From Poecilobothrus nobilitatus (taxonomy: Eukaryota; Arthropoda; Insecta; Diptera; Dolichopodidae), in contig OX352772.1 of the NCBI GenBank assembly GCA_947095535.1, positions 151,961,483 to 152,025,482 on the forward strand: a stretch of DNA of 64,000 nucleotides, read 5' to 3'. The notes under the pieces were generated by a model. It ran no database searches and had not been told where the DNA came from. It saw only the letters and a list, made by a program, of their open reading frames with translations. The position numbers and the translations under genes are program-made. Each line of letters starts with the position of its first letter. The first letter of the stretch is position 1. Of this stretch, positions 11,227 to 21,937 are shown piece by piece.

Positions 11227-12831
11227 CGAGGAAGAGTGCAGTAGAGTAGACTGTGTCAACCCTGGGATACCCGTATGAAAGTAATATATCCTGTTTCTAT
11301 AAAACTTGATCATCTTTTAAAAACATTCAGATGTTTTAGTACCGAACTACGGAGATATATTTATGTAAATTGTGGAGTTGTATGACAGCTACACGAATCT
11401 ATTGCGCCTAGCTTCATTAAGTTCCGAGAAATGCAAGAAGCCTAAACCGGCTGCTTTAGACCAATCAAATTTTACAAAATTCTTTGGCATGCAACTCGAC
11501 ACTTTTTCACTAAATTTCAGATAGCTAGATTCAATAGACACTGAGTTATTTTCATTTAAAAAGAGAAGTAGTATGGCAACTACCCGAACCTGTTATATCA
11601 TCACAACCAAATTTTACAGAAGTTGTTGCCATAAAACTCGATCATCATTTGCAAAATTTCAGATACCTAGATTGAATAGACACTGGGTTATTTTCATTTA
11701 AAGAAAGAAGTTGTATGGCAGCTACTCGAACCCGGCGGCCGAACATGCTGGAGTTAAATAGCAAAACTAACAATTTTGTAAAAGTGACGTAAAAAAAATT
11801 TCAGCCTCCTAACTCCTTTATTTTTTGAGTTATCGTGCGGACGGACACTGAGTTATTTTCATTTAAAAAGAGAAGTTGTATGGCAGCTATCCGAACCTGT
11901 CGCACCACCACAACCAAATTTTGCAGAAGTTGTTACCATAAAACTTGATCATCATTTGCAAGATTCAGACGCCTAGCTTCATTAGGTTCCAAGAGGTGCA
12001 AGAAGCCTGAACCGGCTGCTCTAGACCAACCCAATTTTACAAAAGTTGTTGGCATGTAACTCGACACCTCTTTACTAAATTTCAGATTGCTAGCTTCAAT
12101 AAACACCGAGTTATTCTCATTTAAACGGAGAAGTTGTATGGCAGCTACCCGAACCCGCGCACCACCACAACCAAATTTTACAAAAGTTGTTGCCATAAAA
12201 CTTGATCATCATTTGCAAAATTTCAGACGCCTACCTTCATTAGGTTCCAAGAGGTGCAAGAAGTCTGAACCGACTGCTCTAGACCAACCAAATTTTACAA
12301 AAGTTGTTGGCATGTAACTCGACACCTCTTTACTAAATTTCAGATTCCTAGCTTCAATAAACACTGAGTTATTCTCATTTAAACGGAGAAGTTGTATGGT
12401 AGCTACCCGAACCCGCTGCGCCAGCACAACTAAATTTTACAGTAGTTGTTGCCATAAAACTTGATCATCATTTGCAAAATTTCAGAAACCTAGCTTGAAT
12501 AGATACTGAGTTATTTCTATATAAAGATAGAAGTTGTATGGCAGCTACTCGAACCCGCCGACTGAAAATGTTGGATTTAAATAGGAAAACTAACAATTTT
12601 GTAAAAGTGACGTAAAACAAATTTCAGCCCCCTAGCTCCTTTATTTTTTGAGTTATCGTGCAGACGGTGTTTTCGTGCGGACGGACGGACGGACGTACAT
12701 GGCTTAATCGACTCAGAATTCGATTCTGAGCCGATCCATACCTTTGACACTATATCTAGCTCGACTCCTTTAAGGTGTCACAAACGTAATGGCAAATTTA
12801 TTATACCCTTGAACATAGTTCATACGGGTAT
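11227..12831 (-). mobile_element. Helentron/DINE-1-like element, copy 2 (expanded core)
   Basis: Same ends and subterminal inverted repeat as the copy at 9180-9891, but 1605 bp instead of 712. The extra length is mostly internal tandem repeats. It interrupts another array unit inside an A run; the uninterrupted version lies at about 8444-8462. GGAC runs occur near 11836 and 12676. Short ORFs here are internal-repeat artefacts. Confidence 0.6.
11560..12560. repeat. Internal tandem repeats of Helentron-like copy 2
   Basis: The motif GTATGGCAGCTACCCGAACC and close variants recur near 11572, 11713, 11878, 12136, 12396 and 12536. Two full units of about 258 bp fill 11878-12396; each is built of two related half-units with a shared TTTTACAAAAGTTGTTG. 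Copy 1 has only the motifs spaced about 139 bp apart. Confidence 0.7.
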
Positions 12832-13230
12832 AAAAAAATAAGTTCTTAGCGTACCTAAATAACAGAAAAAAAAAGTAAAATGTAATACTGGAAGAAAAAT
12901 AAAAACGAATAGAAAAAATAAGAGAACAAAAAATGTTACTTTGATGGTTTTTAAATATTTTTAAAGGCTATTTCTTATGTATATGTGCACATCTGATATG
13001 TACACACATAGCAGATAGAAAAAAAAGAAATAATAAAATGTCATGCTATAAAAGAAATAAAAAACAAGGCAGTATATAAATCAAAGTTTTTAAAGGGTTG
13101 CATTTTTAAGTGGAAATAAAGAACATTATAAAATTGCAATATTTTTATTTAAATTTTCAATTTAGCTATGCAACGTTTTTTTAATTTTTTAAAAATTTTG
13201 CAACAATAAATTGATAATAAAAAAATTCAA

Positions 13231-13706
13231 TATGTTCTATATTATAACAGGTAATAATATAATTATAGACTGTAAGGGCAACTGTAAAAATTCAAAATTA
13301 AAAAAGGAAAAAAAAAATATCAATTTAATACTTGTATTTGTCGTTACTAAAAAGAATAAAATAAAATAAATAAAAAAAATTAAAAGAAAAACAGCTTTTT
13401 TGAACTAAAAGAAAATAAATTTTTAATAACAAATTTTTCTGTAATTTTCTAAACTATATTGTTACAATCGAGATTTATTTGAAAAAGTTTATTTCAATAT
13501 GTCAAATATATATATAAATATAAGTATATATAAGTTTTAAAGTCTGTGAAATTGAAATAAAAGCTGGAGGCAAAATTTAAAAATATAAGTTTATAGTTAT
13601 GCGTTTGTTGCCTTATTTATTAGCTATACGTTCTTTAAAACTATTTATACTTTCCTTTTCACTAATTCTTTTGATTTGCATATCTAAAACTTATTTAGAA
13701 AACGGT
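13231..13706. other. AT-rich non-coding stretch
   Basis: No domain-bearing ORF and no clear repeat beyond homopolymer runs. Confidence 0.5.
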
Positions 13707-14449
13707 ATTTATTTATTTATTTATTTTCAACAATTTATGCCTAAAAGAGATAAATCTCACCATAAGGCTTTATAAATTTAATATAATATTTATATAAAAA
13801 AAAACAAAAGTAATATTATAATTTATAGGTAAAATGTTAAATATTTGTTAGCAAATGAATTTGCTAACTTAGCAAGTGCAAGCGAGATAAAAAAAAAAGT
13901 AAAGAAAATAACAATTAAAATTTGTTTTGTTACATGAAATTCAATATATACAAAAAAAAAAGGCAGTATCAAGGCCGAATTTACTTTATCATAAATTTCA
14001 GAATAAACAATCCATTTGAAATCATTTATTTCAATTGATGATAGCTCATTTTTATAATCAAAAGAAACTGCATTGTAGTTTACGCTTGCTTTTCATTGCG
14101 GTGTGACTTGTACAGGTAAACCCAATAAGAGTTTTAATTTATTTTCACTTAAAAGTAATTTTAATATCTCACAGCATGTTTTTGTACGTTATAGTGCAGA
14201 ACAATAATACAAACCATTTTCCGGATTAATATCTGGTCTTATAATTAGTACTGATTGCCCATGGATACTGATAGATTTTACGACGCTCCTTTTATATACA
14301 ACAGTTATTTCTCCAGTACATTTTGAACTATAAGTTTCTTCAATTTGGGCTTTATTTTAAACTAAAAATTTATAAGAAGTGAAAACTCTATTAATAAATT
14401 AATCAGATAAAGGAAGAAATGCAAAAAAAGACAAAATGAATGATCTGCA

Positions 14450-16091
14450 ATTTCTCATTAAAACTGTTTGCTAAAAACAAACGGATTTAGAGAAAAAGAT
14501 CTTTTTTTTTCTCTCTCTTCTTTCTCACCTACTAAAGAGTTTGTATTTAAAGAGTGTAGTGAGATCTGTATATATAAAATAGAATTTTCGTAGTCATGAT
14601 AATCAATTGTCAGTAACCACTTCTTACACATTTTACAAAATTTCTTTAAAAATCTAACCTCTTTTATATCAGGTGGCAAGCTATTACAATATTTAGGAGC
14701 AAGACAATCATAAAATGTTGTGTAATGAGTTAATCTACTAACTAAATTTAAATTATTAATTCTAAGTTCATAAGAATGACATGTGTGTGTTTCCGTCTCT
14801 GTTACTGAAAATCTTAATAAGCATTTGTAAGCATAAAGATTGTTTTAAAGGTAATATTTTGGAAGGACTCTTGGAATAGTGGCCAGCAATTAAAAATACT
14901 TATTTTTACCTTGAATAATACGTAAGATACATTTTTGTGCTAATAGAATCGGTTCCAATGTATTTGAATAGGTACCTCCACAGCTTGTAATCCCGTATTG
15001 GAGTTTCGAAAAGACTAGAGCATAATAAATTTTCAAAAGTAAATCTACCGAGCAATATTTTTTCAGTTGGTAAAAGTTTCGTATACAATTTAACATAAAA
15101 TAATGAATTTTGCCAATATGCACTTTCCAATTTAAATTATTGTCAATAATTACCCCGAAATATTTGTAATTTTCTTCAACTTCAATATCAAAATAATTTA
15201 GAGAGCATCTCTGACTGATATTTGCTATGTTTCCCTGGCAATTTAAATTAGTACATACAACTCTCGGGCAATTTTCTCCATGAAAATAGAATTTTATACT
15301 AGAGTCTAATGTATTTTTTAAAACATTCAACTTAAAAAACATAAATTTGGTTTTATTACTTATTATAAGTTTATGAACTATAAACCAATGTCTAAGCAAA
15401 GTTATGTCCGTATCAATACTTTTTTGTAGAGAAGAAACATTTACATTACTGTATGAGAGAGAGCAGTCATCAGCAAAACCGGTGATATGTCCGATGAATG
15501 GTTGTGAAAACAAAGAATTTACATAAATTAAAAATAATAATGGCCCTAAAACTGAACCTGGAGGTACACCAGATTTTATAATTTCGTAATCACTAAGGAC
15601 ACCATCAACCTTTACTAATTGCAATATGTTAGTCAAATACGAATTAAGAAAGTCCAACATAAAACCTCTAAAGCCTATCGATACCAATTTTTTAATAAGA
15701 ATTTTATGATTTATTGTATCAAATACTTTTTTTTATATCTATAAATAGAGCAGCTGTATGACAATTTCTATTTATACTTGAATACAATTCCGAACTAAGT
15801 TTTAAGATAGCATCTTCAGTACATTTATCTTCTAGAAAACGAAATTGATTTTTGTTAAAGTAATTAATGCTGGTAAGAAAACTTAACATTCTTTTTTTTA
15901 CCAATTTTTCAAAGAGTTTTCCTAAGCAAGGTAATAAAGAAATACGTCTATAGTGTGCTAAATCTAAATTGGATCCTTTTGTAAAAAGTGGAACTACTTC
16001 AGCACATTTACGAGCTAAAGGAAACTCACCATTATGTATAGATAAATTGAATATATAGGTAAGAACAGGACTTGCGAAGTTTGCTATTTTT
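14450..16091 (-). pseudogene. ORF2 of B1: reverse transcriptase and C-terminal part
   Basis: The minus strand from 16091 reads the RT fingers (V-P-L-F-T-K-G-S, Y-R-R-I-S-L-L-P) and then F-R-F-L-E-D-K-C-T-E-D in 15719-15904. A frameshift around 15700 in a T run separates this from 14890-15687. That segment has G-V-P-P-G-S-V-L-G-P-L-L-F-L (normally P-Q-G-S) and the active site F-A-D-D. Past 14890 the C-terminal region continues in other frames to about 14450. It is closely similar in plan to the RT at 41.2-42.6 kb and is probably the same family. Confidence 0.75.
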
Positions 16092-16431
16092 ATACCCGTA
16101 CGATAGGATCGGGTATAATAAAATTACTCCTCCGTTTGTAACACCTCGAAATAAGCGAGCTAGATATACCTTCAAAGGTATGGATCGGATCAGAAAAAAA
16201 TTCTAAGACTTTTGAGCCATGTCCGTTCGTCCGTCCGTCCGTCAGCACGCTAACTCAAAAACTAAGAAAGCTAGAATCTTGAAATTTACACAAAATATTC
16301 TGGGAGTAATTTGTAGGTTCCCTATTTTTTTTGGTTGAGTTTGGACCAAGCCTTAGGGTAGCTCTCAAACACCTAACTTTTAGATCCCTACATTTTTTTT
16401 GAAATAGAGCTATGAAATTTTAACAGCTGAT

Positions 16432-17897
16432 AGATCTCACAAAAATATTAATTTTATTTTTAATAACTTTTTTTTGTAGCCCCACCCGTTACGGAGCTAC
16501 AGCTCCCCAAAGGTTCAAAAAAGCTCTATATTTAAATTGTTATAGCACAAGTTGTATAAGATATATCTTCATTTTGAAAACGCCAAACGATTACTACTTT
16601 TATTAGCTTTAAAAGTATATATACAATAAATATATATTTGTGACATACGGTGTTTTAATTTACCGTTATGCGAAACTCAAATTTTACAATATCCTTTAAC
16701 CCTTCTATCTTCTAAACGGTTTAAGTTGGAAACTAGAAATTTTTACAGAAGTTAGATCTTTAAAAATAAGTATGAGTCATTTCAGAAATTTTTTTGTATC
16801 ACCCCCCGTTTAGGAGCTGTAAGGGGTCAAAAACTGAAAATTTCCTATTTTTAAACACCTGTAACTTGAACAGCTGTTAACATTTTTTTTGAAGTAATAC
16901 ACAAAAATTAAAGCTTCAACATTATTCTCTTATTTCTGTTAACAACTTTTTTTAATAATATAGGATTACTTTACAATTGACGAAAGTGTTACTTGATATT
17001 TTCAAATTTTCTAACAAATTTTTTTAACGAATTTTTTTTTGAAATAATACACAAAAATTAAAGCTTCAACATTATACTCTTATTTCTGTTAACAACTGTT
17101 TTTAATAATATAGGTTACTTTATAATTGACGAAAGTGTTACTTGATTTTTTCAAATTTTCTAACAAATTTCTTTAAAACGAATTTTCAAATTCTTCAAGC
17201 AACCGTTATGTTGTTTATTTATTTACATTTTTTTGTACTACGCATTATATCCTCAACAATTTCAAATTATCGAGTAAAACAAAATGGAAAAAATTCGTTT
17301 TAAAGAAATTTGTTAGAAAATTTGAAAAAATCAAGTAACACTTTCGTCAATTATAAAGTAACCTATATTATTAAAAACAGTTGTTAACAGAAATAAGAGT
17401 ATAATGTTGAAGCTTTAATTTTTGTGTATTATTTCAAAAAAATGTTAACAGGTGTTCAAGTTACAGGTGTTTAAAAATAGAAAATTTTCAGTTTTTGACC
17501 CCTTACAGCTCCTAAACGGGGGGTGATACAAAAAAAATTTCTGAACTGACTCATACTTATTTTTAAAGATCTAACTTCTGTCAAAATTTAAAGTTTCCAA
17601 CTTAAACCGTTTAGAAGATAGAAGGATTAAAGGATTTTGCAAAATTTAAGTTTCGCATAACGGTAAATTAAGACACCGTATGTCACAAATATATATTTAT
17701 TGTATATATACTTTTAAAGCTAATAAAAGTAGTAATCGTTTGGCGTTTTCAAAATGAAGATATATCTTATACAACTTGTGCTATAACAATTTAAATATAG
17801 AGCTTTTTTGAACTTTTGGGGAGCTGTAGCTCCGTAACGGGTGGGGCTACAAAAAAAAGTTATTAAAAATGAAATTAATATTTTTGTGAGATCTAAG
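16432..17897. repeat. Large foldback: inverted arms of ~600 bp
   Basis: The left arm from 16432 (GATCTCACAAAAATATTAAT onward) reappears inverted in the right arm ending at 17897. Matched blocks include CCCCACCCGTTACGGAGCTA (16481) with its complement near 17830, and the CCCCCCGTTTAGGAGCTG block near 16802 with its complement near 17510. The left arm additionally holds a tandem duplication of about 140 bp (around 16893-17035 and 17036-17190). The centre lies near 17.19-17.28 kb. Confidence 0.8.
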
Positions 17898-17952
17898 AAA
17901 ATTCGTCCTATCCTATCGTACGGGTATCCGATCCTATCGTACGGGTATAATA

Positions 17953-18048
17953 ATATTGTAAGCAAAGTGACAGGCTGTGAACATACTAACGGTTCGTACG
18001 GGTATATAAGAGTTGACAAAGGCAACTGTATTCTTCCTCGTTTTTATT
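17953..18048 (+). repeat. Terminal module of the Helentron-like family, internal copy
   Basis: About 95 bp ending in AACTGTATTCTTCCTCG plus a T run. It is nearly identical to 18717-18809. Both carry AGTTG/CAACT or a close variant able to form a short hairpin before the end, as expected for a Helentron 3' terminus. The 670 bp between the two copies shows no ORF. Confidence 0.6.
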
Positions 18049-18405
18049 AAAAATATGTTAAACAGAACCTGAGATGTATGCATTTAAAAAAAAGCTTTTT
18101 CAAAATTTGTAGATCTGTAGGTGAGAAACTAATAGCAAATTTTTGAAATGTGTTTAAAAGGATAATTTATAAAAACATAATGTGACATTACTTACGAAAA
18201 AAAAATGTATTACATTACATTCTTTTATAATTCTAAACTATTGTTTATTCAATTTGCTAAAAAACATTGAATGAAATGTAATTAAATGTAATAAAAATTA
18301 AAACATTAACTACCAGCATCTGTAAATTTAGAGTAATAAGTAAAATATATTTATATTAAATTATATTAATATATTTATTAAATTATATTAAAGAAATATT
18401 GCAAT

Positions 18406-18437
18406 GTATGGCGATATACTTGTGTATATCGCCATAC
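18406..18437. repeat. Perfect 14-bp hairpin
   Basis: GTATGGCGATATAC (18406-18419) and its exact complement GTATATCGCCATAC (18424-18437) flank a 4-nt loop, inside the filler between the two terminal modules. Function unknown. Confidence 0.7.
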
Positions 18438-18809
18438 TATAAATATACTATGTGCGCATTAATATAAATTAATATTTAAAATTATATTTATTATTTTGTA
18501 CTAAGTAAATTTAATATACATTTACCGCTTAGTATTAAATGGTACTATACAATATTTGAAAAAGTTTTGGATTGATAATCGTTATGTGGAAGGTTAGAAT
18601 CTGCTTTTAAAGAATGTACATATAAACATATAGTTTGAATATATGTACAACCCATAGTTCTAGAAATTATAAAATTCACCCAAATTATTTTAAAATACTA
18701 AAATATTAAAAAAATAATATTGTTAGCAGAGTGACAGGCTGTGAACATACTAACGGTTCGTACGGGTATCTAAGAGTCGACAAAGGCAACTGTATTCTTC
18801 CTCGTTTTT

Positions 18810-19733
18810 AATAGTATGTTGTTAATGTTATCTTTCGTACATGATTTTTTATTATTTAAAGCTAAAATGGATTGGTATACTTCTACAGGTGTTATATCTA
18901 TATACCCAAAAGTACTAGATTGCATAATATTTAAACCCACAATATTATTTTAATTTATAGTGCAACGGCAATTGTTTAGACTTATATTCGAGAAAGAGTT
19001 TTCTGCAGAGTTGACAAAACATTTGTTAAACTCATCAGCAATATTTTTTTGTGCACAATTTTTTTATTATTAATTTCAATTTGCTTTATTACATTATTAG
19101 TAACATTTTTGTTCAAAATTTTAGAGAATTCCATTTTAGAGTTACCACTATTTCTGATAAATTCAAAAGAATAATAATTAGTACGTACAGATTTAATGTC
19201 ATTTTTAATATCTTTGCAAATATTCTTAAAATGTTCTTTCAAATAAGTATTTTAGGAATCATTCCTATATATTAGGCCTATTTGATCTTTATATTTTATT
19301 TTAGATAAAAGCAAATCAGTCATCCACGGTTTGAGCTTACATTGAAAATCACGAAGTTAATGCCCTCAAAAGTACATGTTATTTTTGCTATGTCAGTGGT
19401 ACTTATTGAGATTGAGTTACATTTACTTGATAATTCTAATTTAGTATACACCGCCACCCCCCCTGCTGTATAGGAATCATTACAATTACAATGTAAGGCG
19501 TAACCTGCGATATTATAATTTTCCTGTTCATTGCTATAAATCCAAATTTCAGATAAAATTATAACTAAAAGTAGTTCTTTTAGAAACTGTATATGCAATA
19601 AAAACTTATCGAAATTTTCTCTTATTTCAATTTAGAATTCAGTTAATAATGTTTTTACATTATAACTCTGATTAACTTTTATATAGAAACTATCTTCATT
19701 AAAAGTCTGCGATATTCGAAGTAAATCCCCTCG
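18810..19733 (-). pseudogene. ORF2 of B1: endonuclease remnant and linker
   Basis: 19320-19598 encodes the first part of an APE-type endonuclease (I-L-S-E-I-W-I, then G-G-V-A-V-Y-T-K). Its start continues to about 19.73 kb in a frame broken by stops. The rest of the endonuclease is deleted: right of 19320 the sequence jumps to K-P-W-M-T-D-type linker sequence and to 18982-19242. The segment 18812-18930 encodes the pre-RT region ending K-S-C-T-K-D-N-I-N-N, where the Helentron-like insertion interrupts it. Confidence 0.7.
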
Positions 19734-19734
19734 G

Positions 19735-20157
19735 TTAGATTTTGACACTATCTTTTTCTTTCACTTTCTTTTCTTTTTTAAATGTTACATCATCATAATT
19801 TTTAGAATTAGAGATATATGTCAAAACTTCATTAAAAAATTTTTTGAAAACTTCATTTCGTATAAATCCGGGATTAGGAGTTATATTTTTAATAAGCGTT
19901 GGCAAAAAATTAAACTTCAAATCATCCAAATGTAATTCCGAATCGTCATATGAATAATATGTGTAGCCTATAGATTTGGTTACTTTGATTTTTTCAAGAG
20001 GGTTTTCAATGTTTCTTACATAAACATTATACTATCCAATATTGATAAAAGCACATTTCTCTTTGTTAAAGTCTTCTGTTTGTAGGAAATCGTTCAGATA
20101 TATTTCTGAAAGATCAACTTTCCAATATCCATTTCTTAAATCAAAGTTCTTCTTCTA
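19735..20157 (-). pseudogene. Polinton ORF, possible minor capsid (PY/penton-like) fragment
   Basis: Minus-strand coding can be read from about 20157 to 19735 with one in-frame stop near 20030. The last 64 codons are open and end in a Lys/Glu-rich tail. The N-terminal part has a W-K-V-D-L-S-E-I segment that recalls the conserved start region of Polinton/adintovirus minor capsid proteins. That comparison is from memory and weak. Position downstream of the ATPase and small ORFs supports a Polinton gene; the exact function is not established. Confidence 0.35.
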
Positions 20158-20174
20158 AAACATAAAATGTTGTA

Positions 20175-20882
20175 CTATTTATATGTTGTCCATTCCGGTG
20201 TTGATGAAGTTCTTAATTTTGGACTTCTAAGTAAAGGTTTTAGTTTTCGCTTTTTTGTTTCAGGAAACTGTGAAAGTATTCTTGAGAAAATTGAACTACC
20301 GGCTGATCTTAGTGTCTTCTTTTTTTCAGGAAATGGTACAGCAACGGTAATTACATCACCACTTGGTGTTTCAAACATTCGATAATCAGAGCTTAGAAAT
20401 GGTATTTCGAATAATTTTTCATCTTTCAACATTTCAGTTTTAGCTAATTTTTTAAATGAATTTTCATCATCCAAATCGTAATGTGTTAAATCGATATCCA
20501 TACTTGAATGTTCTTTTTTAGGATCATATTCAAACACATCATCAGTAACTGATGGTACACAATCGTTCTGTGCTAATGTTGATTTGTATTTAGCTAATTC
20601 AGTTTCTGTATATGCATTTCGTTTAGAAAAGAAGTGCCTATGAGTGCCTATACCAAATCCAAGATTATTAGACTTTTCTGGTAAATTTTTTTCGTGTCTT
20701 TTGTTAATTCCATATTTGAGGAGATTTTGACGATATAAGTAGCATTTTTGCAATGGTTTTAATTGTTTATCATATAAAATTTTTTTCATTTTTTGATCTA
20801 ATAAATTCAAGTTTTTATTATCTTGGAATAATTTACTAAATTTTGAAAATATTTCTGGTGACATAACAATCATTCGCTGCAT
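20175..20882 (-). CDS. Conserved Polinton protein of unknown function (235 aa)
   Basis: Uninterrupted ORF. It opens M-Q-R-M-I-V-M-S-P-E and has a helical segment L-D-Q-K-M-K-K-I-L-Y-D-K near residue 28 followed by L-Y-R-Q-N-L-L-K-Y. This pattern recurs in uncharacterised Polinton ORFs. The middle is acidic and the C-terminal 40 residues are basic and Ser/Pro-rich. Its first codon touches the stop of the next gene upstream (the shared ATG region at 20882), so the two are tightly packed in one rightward-to-leftward block. I cannot assign a role. Confidence 0.5.
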   Translation of the reverse strand: MQRMIVMSPEIFSKFSKLFQDNKNLNLLDQKMKKILYDKQLKPLQKCYLYRQNLLKYGINKRHEKNLPEKSNNLGFGIGTHRHFFSKRNAYTETELAKYKSTLAQNDCVPSVTDDVFEYDPKKEHSSMDIDLTHYDLDDENSFKKLAKTEMLKDEKLFEIPFLSSDYRMFETPSGDVITVAVPFPEKKKTLRSAGSSIFSRILSQFPETKKRKLKPLLRSPKLRTSSTPEWTTYK

Positions 20883-21214
20883 TATGTCTTACTGAGCAAT
20901 TTTCCTATTACACCAGATAATATAGTTCCGATTAAAGTTGGTAAAAATCCAGCATGTTGAACTAATATTTTTCGTTTGGCTTTTATACTTTTCTTTGCAC
21001 AGGCTAGGAATCTTAGTTGTTTTTTATGTTTTTTTAATTTAGATTTTTTGCCTAGTGAAATTTTATTATTGCCATTTAATATATTGATTGCAATTTCAGC
21101 AATAGTTTTTATAATATCATCATCACAATATATAAGAATATTTTCACGAAATTTCTTCTTGTTGCACTTTTCTAGTACATTTAATATATGTTTGTTTTTC
21201 TTCAATCGTTTCAT
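20882..21214 (-). CDS. Small Polinton protein with basic middle and hydrophobic Gly-rich end (110 aa)
   Basis: A Lys-rich N-terminal half, then K-K-H-K-K-Q-L-R-F-L-A, then a C terminus with K-R-K-I-L-V-Q-H-A-G-F-L-P-T-L-I-G. The L-V-Q-x-G-G-F-L-P-type end is a recurrent signature of a small protein found next to the packaging ATPase in metazoan Polintons. A core or membrane-active virion peptide is possible but unproven. It is intact, and the start is the first ATG after the ATPase end. Confidence 0.5.
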   Translation of the reverse strand: MKRLKKNKHILNVLEKCNKKKFRENILIYCDDDIIKTIAEIAINILNGNNKISLGKKSKLKKHKKQLRFLACAKKSIKAKRKILVQHAGFLPTLIGTILSGVIGKLLSKT

Positions 21215-21234
21215 ATTTTTGACAGTTGTTGTAG

Positions 21235-21842
21235 TTCAAAAAAGCCGTATCACAGATGCGTATACAATATTCTTTTGAAAAAATATTAGTTCTAATACGA
21301 AACCAATCACTAACGTCTTGTGTTAAATTCAACAGAATATAACCATGTGAACTTGAGGTTGATTCATTCAGCAAGAGGAAAAATCTGCGATTTGTCTCGA
21401 AGGTTTTTGAAGAGCACTAAATATTTACAACTTAATGAAATATCTCTTGAGATATCAGGGGAATGCATCAGGGGAAACCCTGATGAAAAACGTTTTGCGT
21501 TAATAATACAATTATAGATAAATTACGATGGTGCGAACCTTTAGTAAATAGTTCACATACCTGTTTATTTGCAGAATCTAACATTAAATCATCTAAAACA
21601 ATTAAAGTAGGTTTATTTTCATTCCCACTAAACTCTTTGGGAATTCTGGTATAAAAGTCTATATCAGGAAAATCTATATTTTTCGGAACAGCAGACATTT
21701 CTGGGTTACACCATTTTATTTTTTCAATTTTCGGATAAATCAATCTGCCAATATTTTCAATTAAATTACACACAAATGTTGTTTTCCCACAACCAGATGC
21801 TCCCGTAATCATCATTGTAAATGGATGAATAAAGTTAATCAT
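21235..21842 (-). pseudogene. Polinton packaging ATPase (FtsK/HerA type), frameshifted
   Basis: The first 125 codons (21468-21842) contain Walker A G-A-S-G-C-G-K-T (residues 14-21), Walker B L-I-V-L-D-D (80-85) and the sensor-like V-L-L-T-Q-N. Near 21450-21485 a short imperfect tandem duplication containing CATCAGGGG shifts the frame. The C-terminal part continues in other frames (L-V-L-F-K-N near 21400; H-G-Y-I-L-L-N-L and R-I-R-T-N-I-F near 21260-21350). In the family it is thought to drive genome packaging. The gene is almost complete but broken. Confidence 0.7.
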
Positions 21843-21937
21843 TTTTGGACTGCGTCTGATAAGAAACTGGAATTAAAATACAATTGAGAAATGATATAAA
21901 AGCAGCGAACATATTCTTAGTACAGTCATTTTGAATT
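21843..21937. promoter_or_regulatory. Divergent intergenic region between ATPase and integrase-side ORFs
   Basis: Ninety-five bases separate the leftward ATPase ATG (21842) from the rightward ATG at 21938. ATATAAAAGCAGC at about 21894 resembles a TATA box placed about 40 nt before the rightward ORF. By position this should hold promoters for both directions. Confidence 0.35.

Larger units (their letters stand above)
7480..13230. repeat. Tandem array of ~0.66-0.74 kb units with insertions
   Basis: The landmark TTAGCGTACCTAAATAAC recurs at about 8464, 9124, 10501 and 12847. After subtracting the two Helentron-like insertions (9180-9891 and 11227-12831), the spacings are about 660, 665 and 740 bp. 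Each unit also holds a block starting ATGTTACTTTGATTG, a block TGTGCACATCTGATAT, and paired ATGAATGGACGGTAAACATA motifs (near 8955/9004, 10327/10377 and 11066/11117). A further partial unit with the paired motif lies near 7509/7556, cut by an insertion of about 0.78 kb. No coding sequence is seen; this looks satellite-like. Confidence 0.75.
16092..18804 (+). mobile_element. Helentron/DINE-1-like composite insertion, copy 3
   Basis: It starts ATACCCGTACG at 16092 and ends CTTCCTCG at 18804, the same two ends as the copies at 9.2 and 11.2 kb. It is flanked by five T on each side within the B1 coding frame. It contains a GTCC tetranucleotide run (16208-16228), a large foldback (16432-17897) and two copies of the terminal module (about 17953-18048 and 18717-18804) flanking a 670-bp AT-rich filler. 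It is therefore probably an element with secondary rearrangement or insertion. No protein-coding sequence is seen. Confidence 0.55.
13707..19733 (-). mobile_element. Non-LTR retrotransposon B1, split by a 2.7 kb insertion
   Basis: On the minus strand it runs from an endonuclease fragment (about 19.7 kb) through a linker and RT to a (TAAA)n 3' tail, seen as ATTT repeats at 13707-13727. The insertion 16092-18804 lies inside codons just before the RT fingers. The coding frame on the two sides fits together across the short T run, so the insertion removed nothing. Domain order fits a CR1/Jockey-superfamily element. Internal deletions and frameshifts make it dead. Confidence 0.75.

Noticed and set aside
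9599..12427. Several ORFs of 67-87 codons inside the Helentron-like elements.
   Set aside because: They are repeat-derived, overlap on both strands with similar text, and show no domain; coding is not supported.
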